The position numbers and the translations under genes were made by a program. Of a stretch of DNA of 64,000 nucleotides, positions 41,067-48,983 are shown in pieces. The DNA comes from UBA940 sp045613745 (lineage in GTDB: Bacteria > Bacteroidota > Bacteroidia > Bacteroidales > Rikenellaceae), in contig JAZLBP010000001.1 of assembly GCA_045613745.1 (NCBI GenBank), positions 124,001-188,000 on the forward strand, written 5' to 3'. The notes beneath the pieces are model-generated. The model was not told the origin of the DNA. It saw only the letters and a list, made by a program, of their open reading frames with translations, and ran no database searches. Each line of letters opens with the position of its first letter. Positions within the stretch are counted from its first letter, which is position 1.

Positions 41067-43934
41067 ATGCCAAGACTTTTTCTTGTAGATGCTTATGCGT
41101 TGATATTTCGCAGCTACTACGCTTTCATAAATCGTCCGATGCGTAATGCGTCGGGTTTGAATACTTCGCCTGTGTTCGGATTTACCAAGTTTATCCGCGA
41201 TATGATTGTGCGCGAGAAGCCCGACTATTTGGGTGTTGCGTTCGATCCGCACGGTGGTAACTTCCGCCACGAGTTGTATCCCGAATATAAGGCCAACCGT
41301 AGTGCTACGCCCGAGGATATCATCGCTGCTGTGCCCTATATCAAACGCATTCTCAATGCTATGTGTATCCCTGTGCTCGAGATTTCGGGTTTCGAGGCGG
41401 ATGATGTCATCGGCACCCTGTCGCGCAAAGCCTCGGAGTGTGGCTTCGACGTGTGTATGGTGACCCCCGACAAGGACTACGGACAACTCGTCAGCCCTCG
41501 CTCGGTGATGTATAAACCTGCCAAGGGTGACGAGGGTATTGAGATTGTGGATTGCGAGGGCATCCGCGCCCACTATGGCTTCGACGACCCGACGCTGGTA
41601 ATTGATATACTGGCGCTTATGGGCGACGCCTCGGATAATGTTCCGGGTGTTCCGGGTATTGGCGAGAAGGGCGCAATGAAACTTGTGAATAAATATGGCA
41701 GGGTAGAGCAGATTCTCGAACACCTCGACGAACTCACCCCCAAGCAACGCGCCTCGATTGAGGCCAACCGCGAGCAGCTTATGCTGGCCAAACGTTTGGT
41801 GACTATCGATACCGATGTTCCCATCGATTTCTTGCCCGAGGAGCTGCGTATGTGTGCCCCCGATAGCGAGACTCTGCGCGCGCTGTTCACCGAGCTTGGC
41901 TTTGCTCGCTTCCTGCACGAGATAGACTCTGTGCCTTACTCTCCGTTCCGTGCTTCGGGTTGCGAGGAGTGCGCCCGTGCTGCGCAGAGTAGGGTAGAGG
42001 CCGCCCCCGCTATGGGTGCTGTTCAGGCCTCGCTTTTTGGCGATGAGGTGAGTGCAACCCCAGCACCTACCCCCGCCCGCACTGTGGAGAGCGCTCCCGA
42101 GGCCGACCTCTTCTCGACCTCCGAGATGTTGAGTGCTGCCACAGTGGAACATACCTACGAGATTGTAAACGACAACGAGTCGCTGGCACGCCTTGCGGCC
42201 GAGTTGTCTGCGTGTGGTGAGTTTGCGTTCGACACCGAGACCTCGGGTTTCGATTTCCGTGGCGACCGCTTGGTGGGTGTTTCCATCGCTATCGAGCCTC
42301 ACCGCGCCTACTATATCCCCATAATGCCCGAAAATGCCACAGAAAGGCTCGAATTTTTGCGTCGCGCAATGGAAGACGACCAAGTGGTCAAAATCGGACA
42401 AAACATCAAATTTGACCTACTCTGGTTGCGCAGATACGGCATCGAGGTGCGAGGATTCAAAGTCGATACGATGATTCTCCACTACCTGCTCGACGCCGAG
42501 AGCCGCCACTCGATGAACTATATGGCGCGCACACTGCTCAACTATGACCCCATCGAGATTACTTCGCTCATAGGCTCGGGTGCCCGCCAGCTCACTATGG
42601 ATCGCGTGGCATTGGACGTTATTGCCGAGTACGCCGCCGAGGATGCCGACATAACCCTGCAACTCTATCGCGAGTTGTGGCCTAAGGTTGTGAGCGAGGG
42701 CTTCGAGCAGCTCTACCGCACCGTCGAGGAGCCGTTGATTGACGTGCTTGCCGATATGGAGTGGGAGGGTGTCCGCATCGACTCCGCCGCTTTGGGCGAG
42801 TATTCCGTCGAACTCACCGCAGCTATGGACGCCATTGAGGCAAAGATACGCGAAATGGCCGACGCCCCTGACCTGAACGTCAATTCGTCGCGTCAGCTGG
42901 GCGAGGTGTTGTTCGAACGTTTGAAGATTGACGACAAGCCGCGCAAGACCAAAACCAAGCAATACTCCACCGACGAGGAGTACTTGCAATCGCTTGCGTC
43001 GCGTCACCCCATAATCCCGCTGATTTTGGAATACCGAGGGCTCAAAAAACTGCTTTCGACCTATGTTGAGGCTCTGCCCAAACTGGTAAACCCTGCAACG
43101 GGACGCATACACACCTCTTACAATCAGGCTGCTACGGCAACGGGACGACTCTCATCAACCAATCCCAACCTGCAAAACATCCCCATACGCGACGAGCTGG
43201 GACGACCCATTCGTGCTGCGTTTGTGGCTCGCGACGCCGACCACCTCTTGTTGTCGGCCGATTACAGTCAGGTGGAGTTGCGACTGATGGCTCATTTGAG
43301 TGCCGACGAGGCTTTGTGCGAGGCTTTCCATCGTGGCGAGGACATTCACGCCGCAACCGCTGCGCGCATCTTCGGCAAGCCCATCGAGGAGGTTACAAGC
43401 GACGAGCGTCGTCGCGCCAAGACAGCAAACTTCGGTATCATCTACGGCATATCGGCCTTTGGACTTGCCCAACGTCTGGGCATATCGCGCACCGAGGCCA
43501 AGGAACTTATCGAGGGTTATTTCCGCTCCTATCCCGCCGTCAAGGCCTATATGGATAGGGTTGTGACCGAGGCTCGCGAGCAGGGTTTTGTAACCACGTT
43601 GTTTGGTCGTCGACGCACGTTGGCCGACATCAACTCGCGCAATGCTGTGGCACGCGGACTGGCCGAGCGAAACGCCATAAATGCCCCCTTGCAGGGTAGT
43701 GCCGCCGACATTATGAAGCTCGCGATGATTGAGGTGTCGCGTCGTTTCCGCGCCGAGGGCCTCCGCTCGAAGATGATACTCCAAGTACACGACGAGATTG
43801 TAATCGACACCCTCCGCAGCGAAGCCGACACCGTACGTCGCATAGTGACCGAAAGTATGGAGAGCGTAGCAAACCTGCGCGTAGCCCTCCCCGCCGAAGC
43901 AGGTATAGGTGACAACTGGCTCGCCGCGCATTAG
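41067..43934 (+). CDS. polA: DNA polymerase I
   Basis: 955 residues with all three activities. The 5'-nuclease domain (about 1-290) starts LFLVDAYALIFRSYYAF and has GFEADDVIGTL and GDASDNVPGVPGIGEKGA. The 3'-5' exonuclease (about 360-550) keeps its acidic residues: AFDTETSGFDF, GQNIKFDLLWL and AAEDADITLQL, so proofreading should work. The polymerase domain has SADYSQVELRLMAHLS, the O-helix RRRAKTANFGIIYGIS and QVHDEIV. An Ala/Pro-rich linker lies near residues 300-350. It functions in Okazaki-fragment processing and repair. A repeat element begins 6 nt after its stop. Confidence 0.97.
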   Translation: MPRLFLVDAYALIFRSYYAFINRPMRNASGLNTSPVFGFTKFIRDMIVREKPDYLGVAFDPHGGNFRHELYPEYKANRSATPEDIIAAVPYIKRILNAMCIPVLEISGFEADDVIGTLSRKASECGFDVCMVTPDKDYGQLVSPRSVMYKPAKGDEGIEIVDCEGIRAHYGFDDPTLVIDILALMGDASDNVPGVPGIGEKGAMKLVNKYGRVEQILEHLDELTPKQRASIEANREQLMLAKRLVTIDTDVPIDFLPEELRMCAPDSETLRALFTELGFARFLHEIDSVPYSPFRASGCEECARAAQSRVEAAPAMGAVQASLFGDEVSATPAPTPARTVESAPEADLFSTSEMLSAATVEHTYEIVNDNESLARLAAELSACGEFAFDTETSGFDFRGDRLVGVSIAIEPHRAYYIPIMPENATERLEFLRRAMEDDQVVKIGQNIKFDLLWLRRYGIEVRGFKVDTMILHYLLDAESRHSMNYMARTLLNYDPIEITSLIGSGARQLTMDRVALDVIAEYAAEDADITLQLYRELWPKVVSEGFEQLYRTVEEPLIDVLADMEWEGVRIDSAALGEYSVELTAAMDAIEAKIREMADAPDLNVNSSRQLGEVLFERLKIDDKPRKTKTKQYSTDEEYLQSLASRHPIIPLILEYRGLKKLLSTYVEALPKLVNPATGRIHTSYNQAATATGRLSSTNPNLQNIPIRDELGRPIRAAFVARDADHLLLSADYSQVELRLMAHLSADEALCEAFHRGEDIHAATAARIFGKPIEEVTSDERRRAKTANFGIIYGISAFGLAQRLGISRTEAKELIEGYFRSYPAVKAYMDRVVTEAREQGFVTTLFGRRRTLADINSRNAVARGLAERNAINAPLQGSAADIMKLAMIEVSRRFRAEGLRSKMILQVHDEIVIDTLRSEADTVRRIVTESMESVANLRVALPAEAGIGDNWLAAH

Positions 43935-43940
43935 AGTATT

Positions 43941-44556
43941 GTTCTTTTGTATCGACAAAAGAACCAAAAACGACCCGCAAACCGGGGGTATAACTACTCT
44001 GTATATCCCACGCGGGGATATACAGAGTAGTTAGATAAAACCTTGGCGGCGGTTCATATTTGATTCGCCTGCGAGTCAAAGGAGCATACCTCAAATGGAG
44101 GTAGAGGGTACAGATAACGCGTATGTGTCGCCAAAATACCGCGAAAGTAAAAGGTAGGGGATAGTAGAACCTTGCTGTTTCGCGGAACGCTGGAATATAG
44201 TTATCCTGATAGTAGCGACTAATTTTAGTTTATTTATAAGATATATATAGTATAAGAAATTAAATATCAAATATTATGAAGAATAAGGTTGAAGCTGTTA
44301 AAAATAGGGTGATAGATGTCTATGGTGATCTATTTCAAATATATCCATTTGAATTATATGTAGATGGTGAGTGTATAGTATTTGAGTTTAATGATGTTAA
44401 TTACTCTATGTTTGCAGATGAATTTAGTGATATTGAGAATGAGTTATATGAGTGTATATGTGAAGAGATAGATTTATTTGTAAATACCCATAGCAGTCCT
44501 TGTACAGTTAAGTGTGAGAAGTTGAATTGAAAATAATAGCTCAAAAAGTACATAAC
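43941..44556. repeat. Palindromic element, copy 7, apparently carrying a small gene
   Basis: Left hairpin GTTCTTTTGT-ATCG-ACAAAAGAAC (43941-43964), spacer ACGACCCGCAAACCGGGGG, and large hairpin AACTACTCTGTATATCCC/GGGGATATACAGAGTAGTT (43992-44032), the longest stem of the family. A TTTGATTCGCCTGCGAGTCAAAG hairpin-like stretch follows at 44067-44089 (compare the end of copy 6). Then comes about 185 bp without recognisable features, the AT-rich gene at 44276-44530, and GCTCAAAAAGTACATAACA at 44541-44559, which matches the right end of other copies. I read this as one 616-bp element with a passenger gene; alternatively two separate fragments. Confidence 0.6.
44276..44530 (+). CDS. Small AT-rich acidic protein of unknown function
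   Basis: 84 residues, MKNKVEAVKNRVIDVYGDLF at the start and THSSPCTVKCEKLN at the end. It is very acidic (runs of Asp/Glu in the middle, for example EFSDIENELYECICEE) with no signal or membrane segment. I do not recognise a family. Codon use is AT-rich, quite unlike polA, ybeY and mnmG around it, which suggests recent acquisition. It sits between a left end and a right-end remnant of the palindromic element family. Start chosen at the only ATG near the beginning. Confidence 0.55.
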   Translation: MKNKVEAVKNRVIDVYGDLFQIYPFELYVDGECIVFEFNDVNYSMFADEFSDIENELYECICEEIDLFVNTHSSPCTVKCEKLN

Positions 44557-44672
44557 AGAGCATAATTGTGAATTAATCCGCCTTTGGCGGCTTTCCTTCC
44601 TTGTGCTTTGGCATAGTTCAAATTAATTTGACTCTGCGCTCAGCACTGCGTCGGTTGTGAATTTAAGAAGTT

Positions 44673-45104
44673 ATGGCAGTAAAATATTATACTGAGGAGT
44701 GTGACTATCGTTTGCCCGAGAAGATGCGTACGGCTCGTTGGTTGCGTGCTGTGGCCGAGAGCGAGGGCTTTCGCTTGGGTGCTATGAACTACATTTTTTG
44801 TGGTTCGGACCACCACCGTGCGATGAATGTGCAGTACGTGGGACACGACTACTATACCGACATCATCACCTTCGACTATACGGACTATGAGCGCCGTGTG
44901 GCGAGTGGTGATGTGTTCATCGACCCCGAGACGGTCGAGGATAATGCGCATACCCTGGGCACCGACCCCCGCGAGGAGATTTATCGCGTGGTGGTGCACG
45001 GCCTGTTGCACCTGTGTGGCTACAAGGACAAAACTCCCGACGAGGAGGCCTTGATGCACGCCACCGAGGACAAGTATCTGGCCCTGCGTAAGACTATTGA
45101 ATAA
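44673..45104 (+). CDS. ybeY: Endoribonuclease YbeY, 16S rRNA maturation factor
   Basis: A 143-residue zinc-dependent RNase for 16S rRNA 3'-end maturation and 70S quality control. The signature HGLLHLCGYKD supplies His109 and His113 and is followed by Asp119, where E. coli YbeY has His; the third ligand may therefore be Asp, a variation seen in some families. N-terminal YYTDIITFDY and GDVFIDPETV match the fold. It precedes mnmG by 22 bp; both act on RNA in translation. Confidence 0.93.
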   Translation: MAVKYYTEECDYRLPEKMRTARWLRAVAESEGFRLGAMNYIFCGSDHHRAMNVQYVGHDYYTDIITFDYTDYERRVASGDVFIDPETVEDNAHTLGTDPREEIYRVVVHGLLHLCGYKDKTPDEEALMHATEDKYLALRKTIE

Positions 45105-45126
45105 ATTGATAACCAATCAGATATAG

Positions 45127-47007
45127 ATGACAACGAACTATGATGTGATAGTGGTGGGAGGCGGCCACGCTGGATGTGAGGCTGCGGCTGCTGCGGCCAA
45201 TCTCGGCTCGCGCACACTGCTGATTACGATGGATATGACCAAGTTTGCCTCGATGTCGTGCAACCCCGCTGTGGGTGGCGTGGCAAAGGGTCAGATAGTG
45301 CGCGAAATCGACGCTTTGGGTGGTCAGATGGGTGTTATTACCGACCGCTCGACCATCCAATTCAGGATGCTCAACCTGTCGAAGGGCGCGGCTATGTGGA
45401 GCCCCCGCGCGCAGTGCGATAAGGCGCTGTTTTCGGCGCTGTGGCGACAAACTTTGGAGAATACCCCCAACCTCTTTTTGTGGCAGGATAACGTGGTCGA
45501 ATTGCTCTTTGACCGCACCGACGGAGTGCGCGTTACGGGCGTGAAAACGGCCTTTGGCGTGACCTTCACAGCCGACGCTGTAATCCTAACCAACGGTACC
45601 TTCTTGGATGGTCTGATGCACGTCGGACGCAACTCGGCCGAGGGTGGTCGTGCGGGTGATGCGGCATCGCACGGAGTGTCCGAAACGCTGCGAGAGTTGG
45701 GCTTCGAGGTGGGTCGTATGAAGACGGGAACACCCGTCCGTATCGACGCCCGTACGGTCAATTTCGAGGGTCTGGAACCCCAATATGGCGACGAAAAACC
45801 TGCCAAATTCTCGTTCCTGCCCACCGTTCAACCCGTCGAAAATCAGCTCCCCTGCTACCTTGTTTATACCTCGCGCGAGGTGCACGACACCCTGCGTACG
45901 GGCTTCGAGGATTCGCCCCTTTTCAATGGTACAATCCAAGGCGTCGGACCCCGCTATTGCCCCAGTATCGAGGATAAATTACGCACCTTTGCGGGCAAGG
46001 ATTCGCACCAACTTTTCCTTGAACCCGAGGGCCGCGACACCCACGAAATGTACCTTAACGGCTTCTCGTCGTCGCTCCCGTGGCAGGTGCAAGTGGCTGC
46101 TTTACAGCAAATCGCGGGTATGGAGAACGTACACGTCTATCGCCCTGGCTATGCTATTGAGTACGACTACTTCCCGCCTACACAGCTGCGCCACTCGCTC
46201 GAAACCAAGCTTGTCAGCGGCCTCTACTTTGCGGGTCAAATCAATGGTACCACAGGCTACGAGGAGGCGGCCGCGCAAGGCCTTATGGCGGGTATCAATG
46301 CCCACCGCCGCCGAATGGGCGAAGCACCTCTGGTGTTGCACCGCGACCAAGCCTATATCGGTGTGCTGATTGATGATCTTGTAACCAAGGGTGTCGATGA
46401 ACCCTACCGTATGTTCACCAGCCGCGCCGAGTATCGAATCCTGCTCCGACAAGATAATGCCGATTCGCGTTTGACTCCGATTGGTATCGAAATCGGACTT
46501 GTTTCGGCCGAAAGAGCTGCGTGGTTTGAGCAAAAAAAATCGCTCGTAGAATCGCTTAAAAATTTCATGCACGCACAGAGCGTCGCTCCGAGCGAAATTT
46601 CGGCATATTTAGAATCGGTAAATTCGGCGCCTATTTTGCAGTCGCGTAAGCTTGATTTTGTTCTTGCGCGTGGTGAAGTGACCTTTGCGGGCCTCGTTGG
46701 ATGTGTTCAGTCGCTTGCGGATTTCATCGCCGAGCACAATATTCCTGCCGAAGTTCAGGACGAGGTGGAGATTCTGATTAAGTATCGCGGCTATATCGAA
46801 CGCGAGAAACTGATTGCCGCCAAGCTCCATCGACTCGAAAATATTACTATTCCCGAGGATTTTGACTTCAACGCTATGCAGTCGCTGACTATGGAGGCTC
46901 GTCAAAAGCTGACCCGAATCCGCCCCTCATCTATTGGTGAGGCCTCGCGTATCCCTGGTGTTTCGCCTGCCGACATCAATGTGTTGCTGGTCTATTTTGG
47001 CCGTTAG
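45127..47007 (+). CDS. mnmG: tRNA uridine-5-carboxymethylaminomethyl synthesis enzyme MnmG (GidA)
   Basis: A 626-residue FAD enzyme that with MnmE modifies the wobble uridine of several tRNAs. The N-terminal FAD motif GGGHAGCEAA (11-20), CNPAVGGVAKGQIVREIDALGG, GRMKTGTPVRID, PGYAIEYDYFPP, AGQINGTTGYEEAAAQG and a C-terminal helical domain ending IPGVSPADINVLLVYFGR are all present. Historically named gidA, it is often found beside the replication origin; here a parS-like cluster lies right behind it. A terminator follows at 47068-47101. Confidence 0.97.
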   Translation: MTTNYDVIVVGGGHAGCEAAAAAANLGSRTLLITMDMTKFASMSCNPAVGGVAKGQIVREIDALGGQMGVITDRSTIQFRMLNLSKGAAMWSPRAQCDKALFSALWRQTLENTPNLFLWQDNVVELLFDRTDGVRVTGVKTAFGVTFTADAVILTNGTFLDGLMHVGRNSAEGGRAGDAASHGVSETLRELGFEVGRMKTGTPVRIDARTVNFEGLEPQYGDEKPAKFSFLPTVQPVENQLPCYLVYTSREVHDTLRTGFEDSPLFNGTIQGVGPRYCPSIEDKLRTFAGKDSHQLFLEPEGRDTHEMYLNGFSSSLPWQVQVAALQQIAGMENVHVYRPGYAIEYDYFPPTQLRHSLETKLVSGLYFAGQINGTTGYEEAAAQGLMAGINAHRRRMGEAPLVLHRDQAYIGVLIDDLVTKGVDEPYRMFTSRAEYRILLRQDNADSRLTPIGIEIGLVSAERAAWFEQKKSLVESLKNFMHAQSVAPSEISAYLESVNSAPILQSRKLDFVLARGEVTFAGLVGCVQSLADFIAEHNIPAEVQDEVEILIKYRGYIEREKLIAAKLHRLENITIPEDFDFNAMQSLTMEARQKLTRIRPSSIGEASRIPGVSPADINVLLVYFGR

Positions 47008-47067
47008 GCTCGGGTAGGGTAGTGCGCTACCGCTCACTTACGCCGACCATCTAATACCTTTCACGTG

Positions 47068-47101
47068 CGCCCTTCGCCTTTCAGCGAGGGGCGTTTTTTT
47101 G
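47068..47101 (+). terminator. Rho-independent terminator after mnmG
   Basis: CGCCCTTCGC pairs with GCGAGGGGCG (one wobble) around CTTTCA, followed by seven T residues. Confidence 0.85.
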
Positions 47102-47115
47102 TGCACTTGCCCAAA

Positions 47116-47335
47116 TGTTCTACGTGGAACAATCAGCTTGCGAGGTAGCGGTTGAGAGGATGTTCTATGTGGAACAATGTGTGTGGAGCGACTTGCTTGA
47201 TGGCTATCCCGATAGGTGTTTGTTGGAGTGTTCTACGTGGAACAATTAGGTGTGTCTGGATGTGAAGTTGTGATTTTAATAAATTGTAATTCAGTGCGAT
47301 ATATGTGTTTTGGGGTTGGTGTTCCACGTAGAACA
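47116..47335. other. Cluster of four parS-like sites (candidate chromosome centromere)
   Basis: TGTTCTACGTGGAACA occurs at 47116-47131 and 47229-47244, its exact reverse complement at 47320-47335, and a one-base variant (TGTTCTATGTGGAACA) at 47161-47176. The known bacterial parS, TGTTTCACGTGAAACA, has the same TGTT-N-ACGTG-N-AACA frame. A TTTCACGTG half-site is at 47059-47067. No protein gene lies here. ParB would bind these sites to load SMC and segregate the chromosome. parA and parB are not in the window. Confidence 0.7.
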
Positions 47336-47484
47336 CTTACCCCAAAATATACAAGAGTATCCCGTTTGTAGTGTAGTGCCGAAGGGGCGCAAGAAGGATG
47401 ATGAGGTTTGCAATTTATGTGCCTCGGTGGGTGGGGTAGGGCGTCTAATTTGCGGCCGAAGATTTTGCCGAAGGGCGTATGGCG

Positions 47485-47505
47485 GTGGGTATGGTTGTTG
47501 CTTGG
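47485..47505 (+). promoter_or_regulatory. Leader motif shared by the exporter and urease-island operons, copy 1
   Basis: GTGGGTATGGTTGTTGCTTGG, preceded by AGGGCGT, 24 bases before the TolC ATG. It matches 52292-52312 at 20 of 21 positions. Function unknown. Confidence 0.4.
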
Positions 47506-47529
47506 GCGCAACAAAAACGACTCAACGCT

Positions 47530-48960
47530 ATGTTACGACTATATGCAATCTCGGTGCTGCTGTGTATTGGTTTTGCGGCGCGCGTGTCGGCTGCCGAGCC
47601 CGCGGCAATGACTCTTGGCGAGGCGCGTATGCTGATGCGTAGCCACAACCCCGCAATCAAACTTGCGCGTAGCGAGGTGGATGTCGCGCGCAACCAACGG
47701 CTGTCGCTAAATGCGGCGTGGTTTCCCACGATTGGTGTCAAGGGTGGTTATGTCTATATGTCCAATCCCATTGAGGTGCGCCAGTCGCTGGGTGCTGTGA
47801 CCAAACCTTCGCGCGAGATTATCGAACAACTTTTCCCCGACAATGCCCTTATTGGCGAGATTCTGTCGCGTCTGGGCGGCACTACGCTGTCGTTTCCGCT
47901 CACGCCCCGAGGCCTGATGAGTGTCGATGCTACGATGGTGTGGCCCATATTTGCAGGTGGTCGCAGGTTGTATGTGGGTCGCTTGGGTCGCGAGCTTGTG
48001 AGTGGAGCTACGGTTGCGAGCGAGGGTGTGGAGGCCGAGTTGCAGGTGCGCTTGGTTGAGAGCTACTATGGTGTGGCGCTTGCGGCGCGAGTGCGTGATG
48101 TGCGTCGGCGTAGCCTTGTGGCGCTCGAACTGCACCTGCGAAATGCCCGCCGAATGGCCTCGGAGGGTATGCTGGGCGCTACGGAACTGCTCGTTGTGGA
48201 GGTTGCGACGGAGGATGCCCGCAGCGAACTGCTTGCTGCTGAGAATAATGCTCTTGCAAGCCAAACGGCGTTGCGTGGGGTGTTGGGTGTCGATACGACC
48301 GACATTCTGCCCGTCACTCCGATGTTTGTTGCCGACTCGCTTCCCTCGGCAGCCTTCTTTCGCTCGTCGGCCGAGAGCAACTACCTTGTGCGCGGACTCT
48401 CGCACGAGATTGCCGCTGCCGAGTTGCGCCGCCGTATGAGCCGCGGAGGTTATGCCCCTACTGTTGCTCTGCTGGGCAAGCAAACCATCTACTCGCACGG
48501 CATCAACCGCCACCTTATGCCTCGCTCGGTCGTTGGAGTGGGTGTGACGTGGACCCTGTTCGACGGACTCAAACGCGAGCACGAGATAGGTGCGGCGCGA
48601 TTGGCTGTGGTCAATAGCCGCCTTGCTCGGAGCAGTGCTCTTTCTGAAACCTCGGTTACCATCGAACGGCTGCTTGCCGAACTTCACAATGCCGCGGCGC
48701 GTGTCCGCTCGGGCCGACGTACTGTGGCGCTCAACCATCGGGTATTGGAAAACCGCCGTCGCGAGTGGAGCGAGGGTGTGGCAACTCTCGACCGTGTGGT
48801 CGATGCCGAGGTGGCTCTCGCATCGGCAAGGGTGGCGCTGCTGACGGCCTACTATGCCTACGATGTGGCGCTGATGGGACTGCTCGCTGTGTGTGGTTGC
48901 CCCGATATGTTCTATGATCTTGCGGCGCGGGCGGTGGACGTGCCAGCCTATGACGAATAA
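47530..48960 (+). CDS. TolC-family outer membrane protein (ABC-2 exporter operon)
   Basis: 476 residues from the ATG at 47530 (MLRLYAISVLLCIGFAARVSA, signal peptide); an open frame from 47479 includes the shared leader motif and is probably untranslated. Two OEP halves have the expected long amphipathic helices (MTLGEARMLMRSHNPAIKLA at the N-terminus; RRREWSEGVATLDRVVDAEVA near the C-terminus). It heads an operon with HlyD-like and two ABC-2 permease genes and would form the outer-membrane channel of that exporter. Distinct from the TolC at 17518. Confidence 0.87.
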   Translation: MLRLYAISVLLCIGFAARVSAAEPAAMTLGEARMLMRSHNPAIKLARSEVDVARNQRLSLNAAWFPTIGVKGGYVYMSNPIEVRQSLGAVTKPSREIIEQLFPDNALIGEILSRLGGTTLSFPLTPRGLMSVDATMVWPIFAGGRRLYVGRLGRELVSGATVASEGVEAELQVRLVESYYGVALAARVRDVRRRSLVALELHLRNARRMASEGMLGATELLVVEVATEDARSELLAAENNALASQTALRGVLGVDTTDILPVTPMFVADSLPSAAFFRSSAESNYLVRGLSHEIAAAELRRRMSRGGYAPTVALLGKQTIYSHGINRHLMPRSVVGVGVTWTLFDGLKREHEIGAARLAVVNSRLARSSALSETSVTIERLLAELHNAAARVRSGRRTVALNHRVLENRRREWSEGVATLDRVVDAEVALASARVALLTAYYAYDVALMGLLAVCGCPDMFYDLAARAVDVPAYDE

Positions 48961-48983
48961 TAACCTATGAAAGTAGTAATCGT

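Noticed and set aside
44091..44275. tRNA or other RNA gene between polA and the small AT-rich gene
   Set aside because: No cloverleaf, T-loop GTTC motif or CCA-compatible acceptor stem could be paired; nothing recognisable is present.
47116..47335. The four 16-bp palindromes read as a CRISPR array
   Set aside because: Spacing is unequal (45, 68, 91 bp), one copy is inverted, no cas genes are near, and the unit matches the parS layout.
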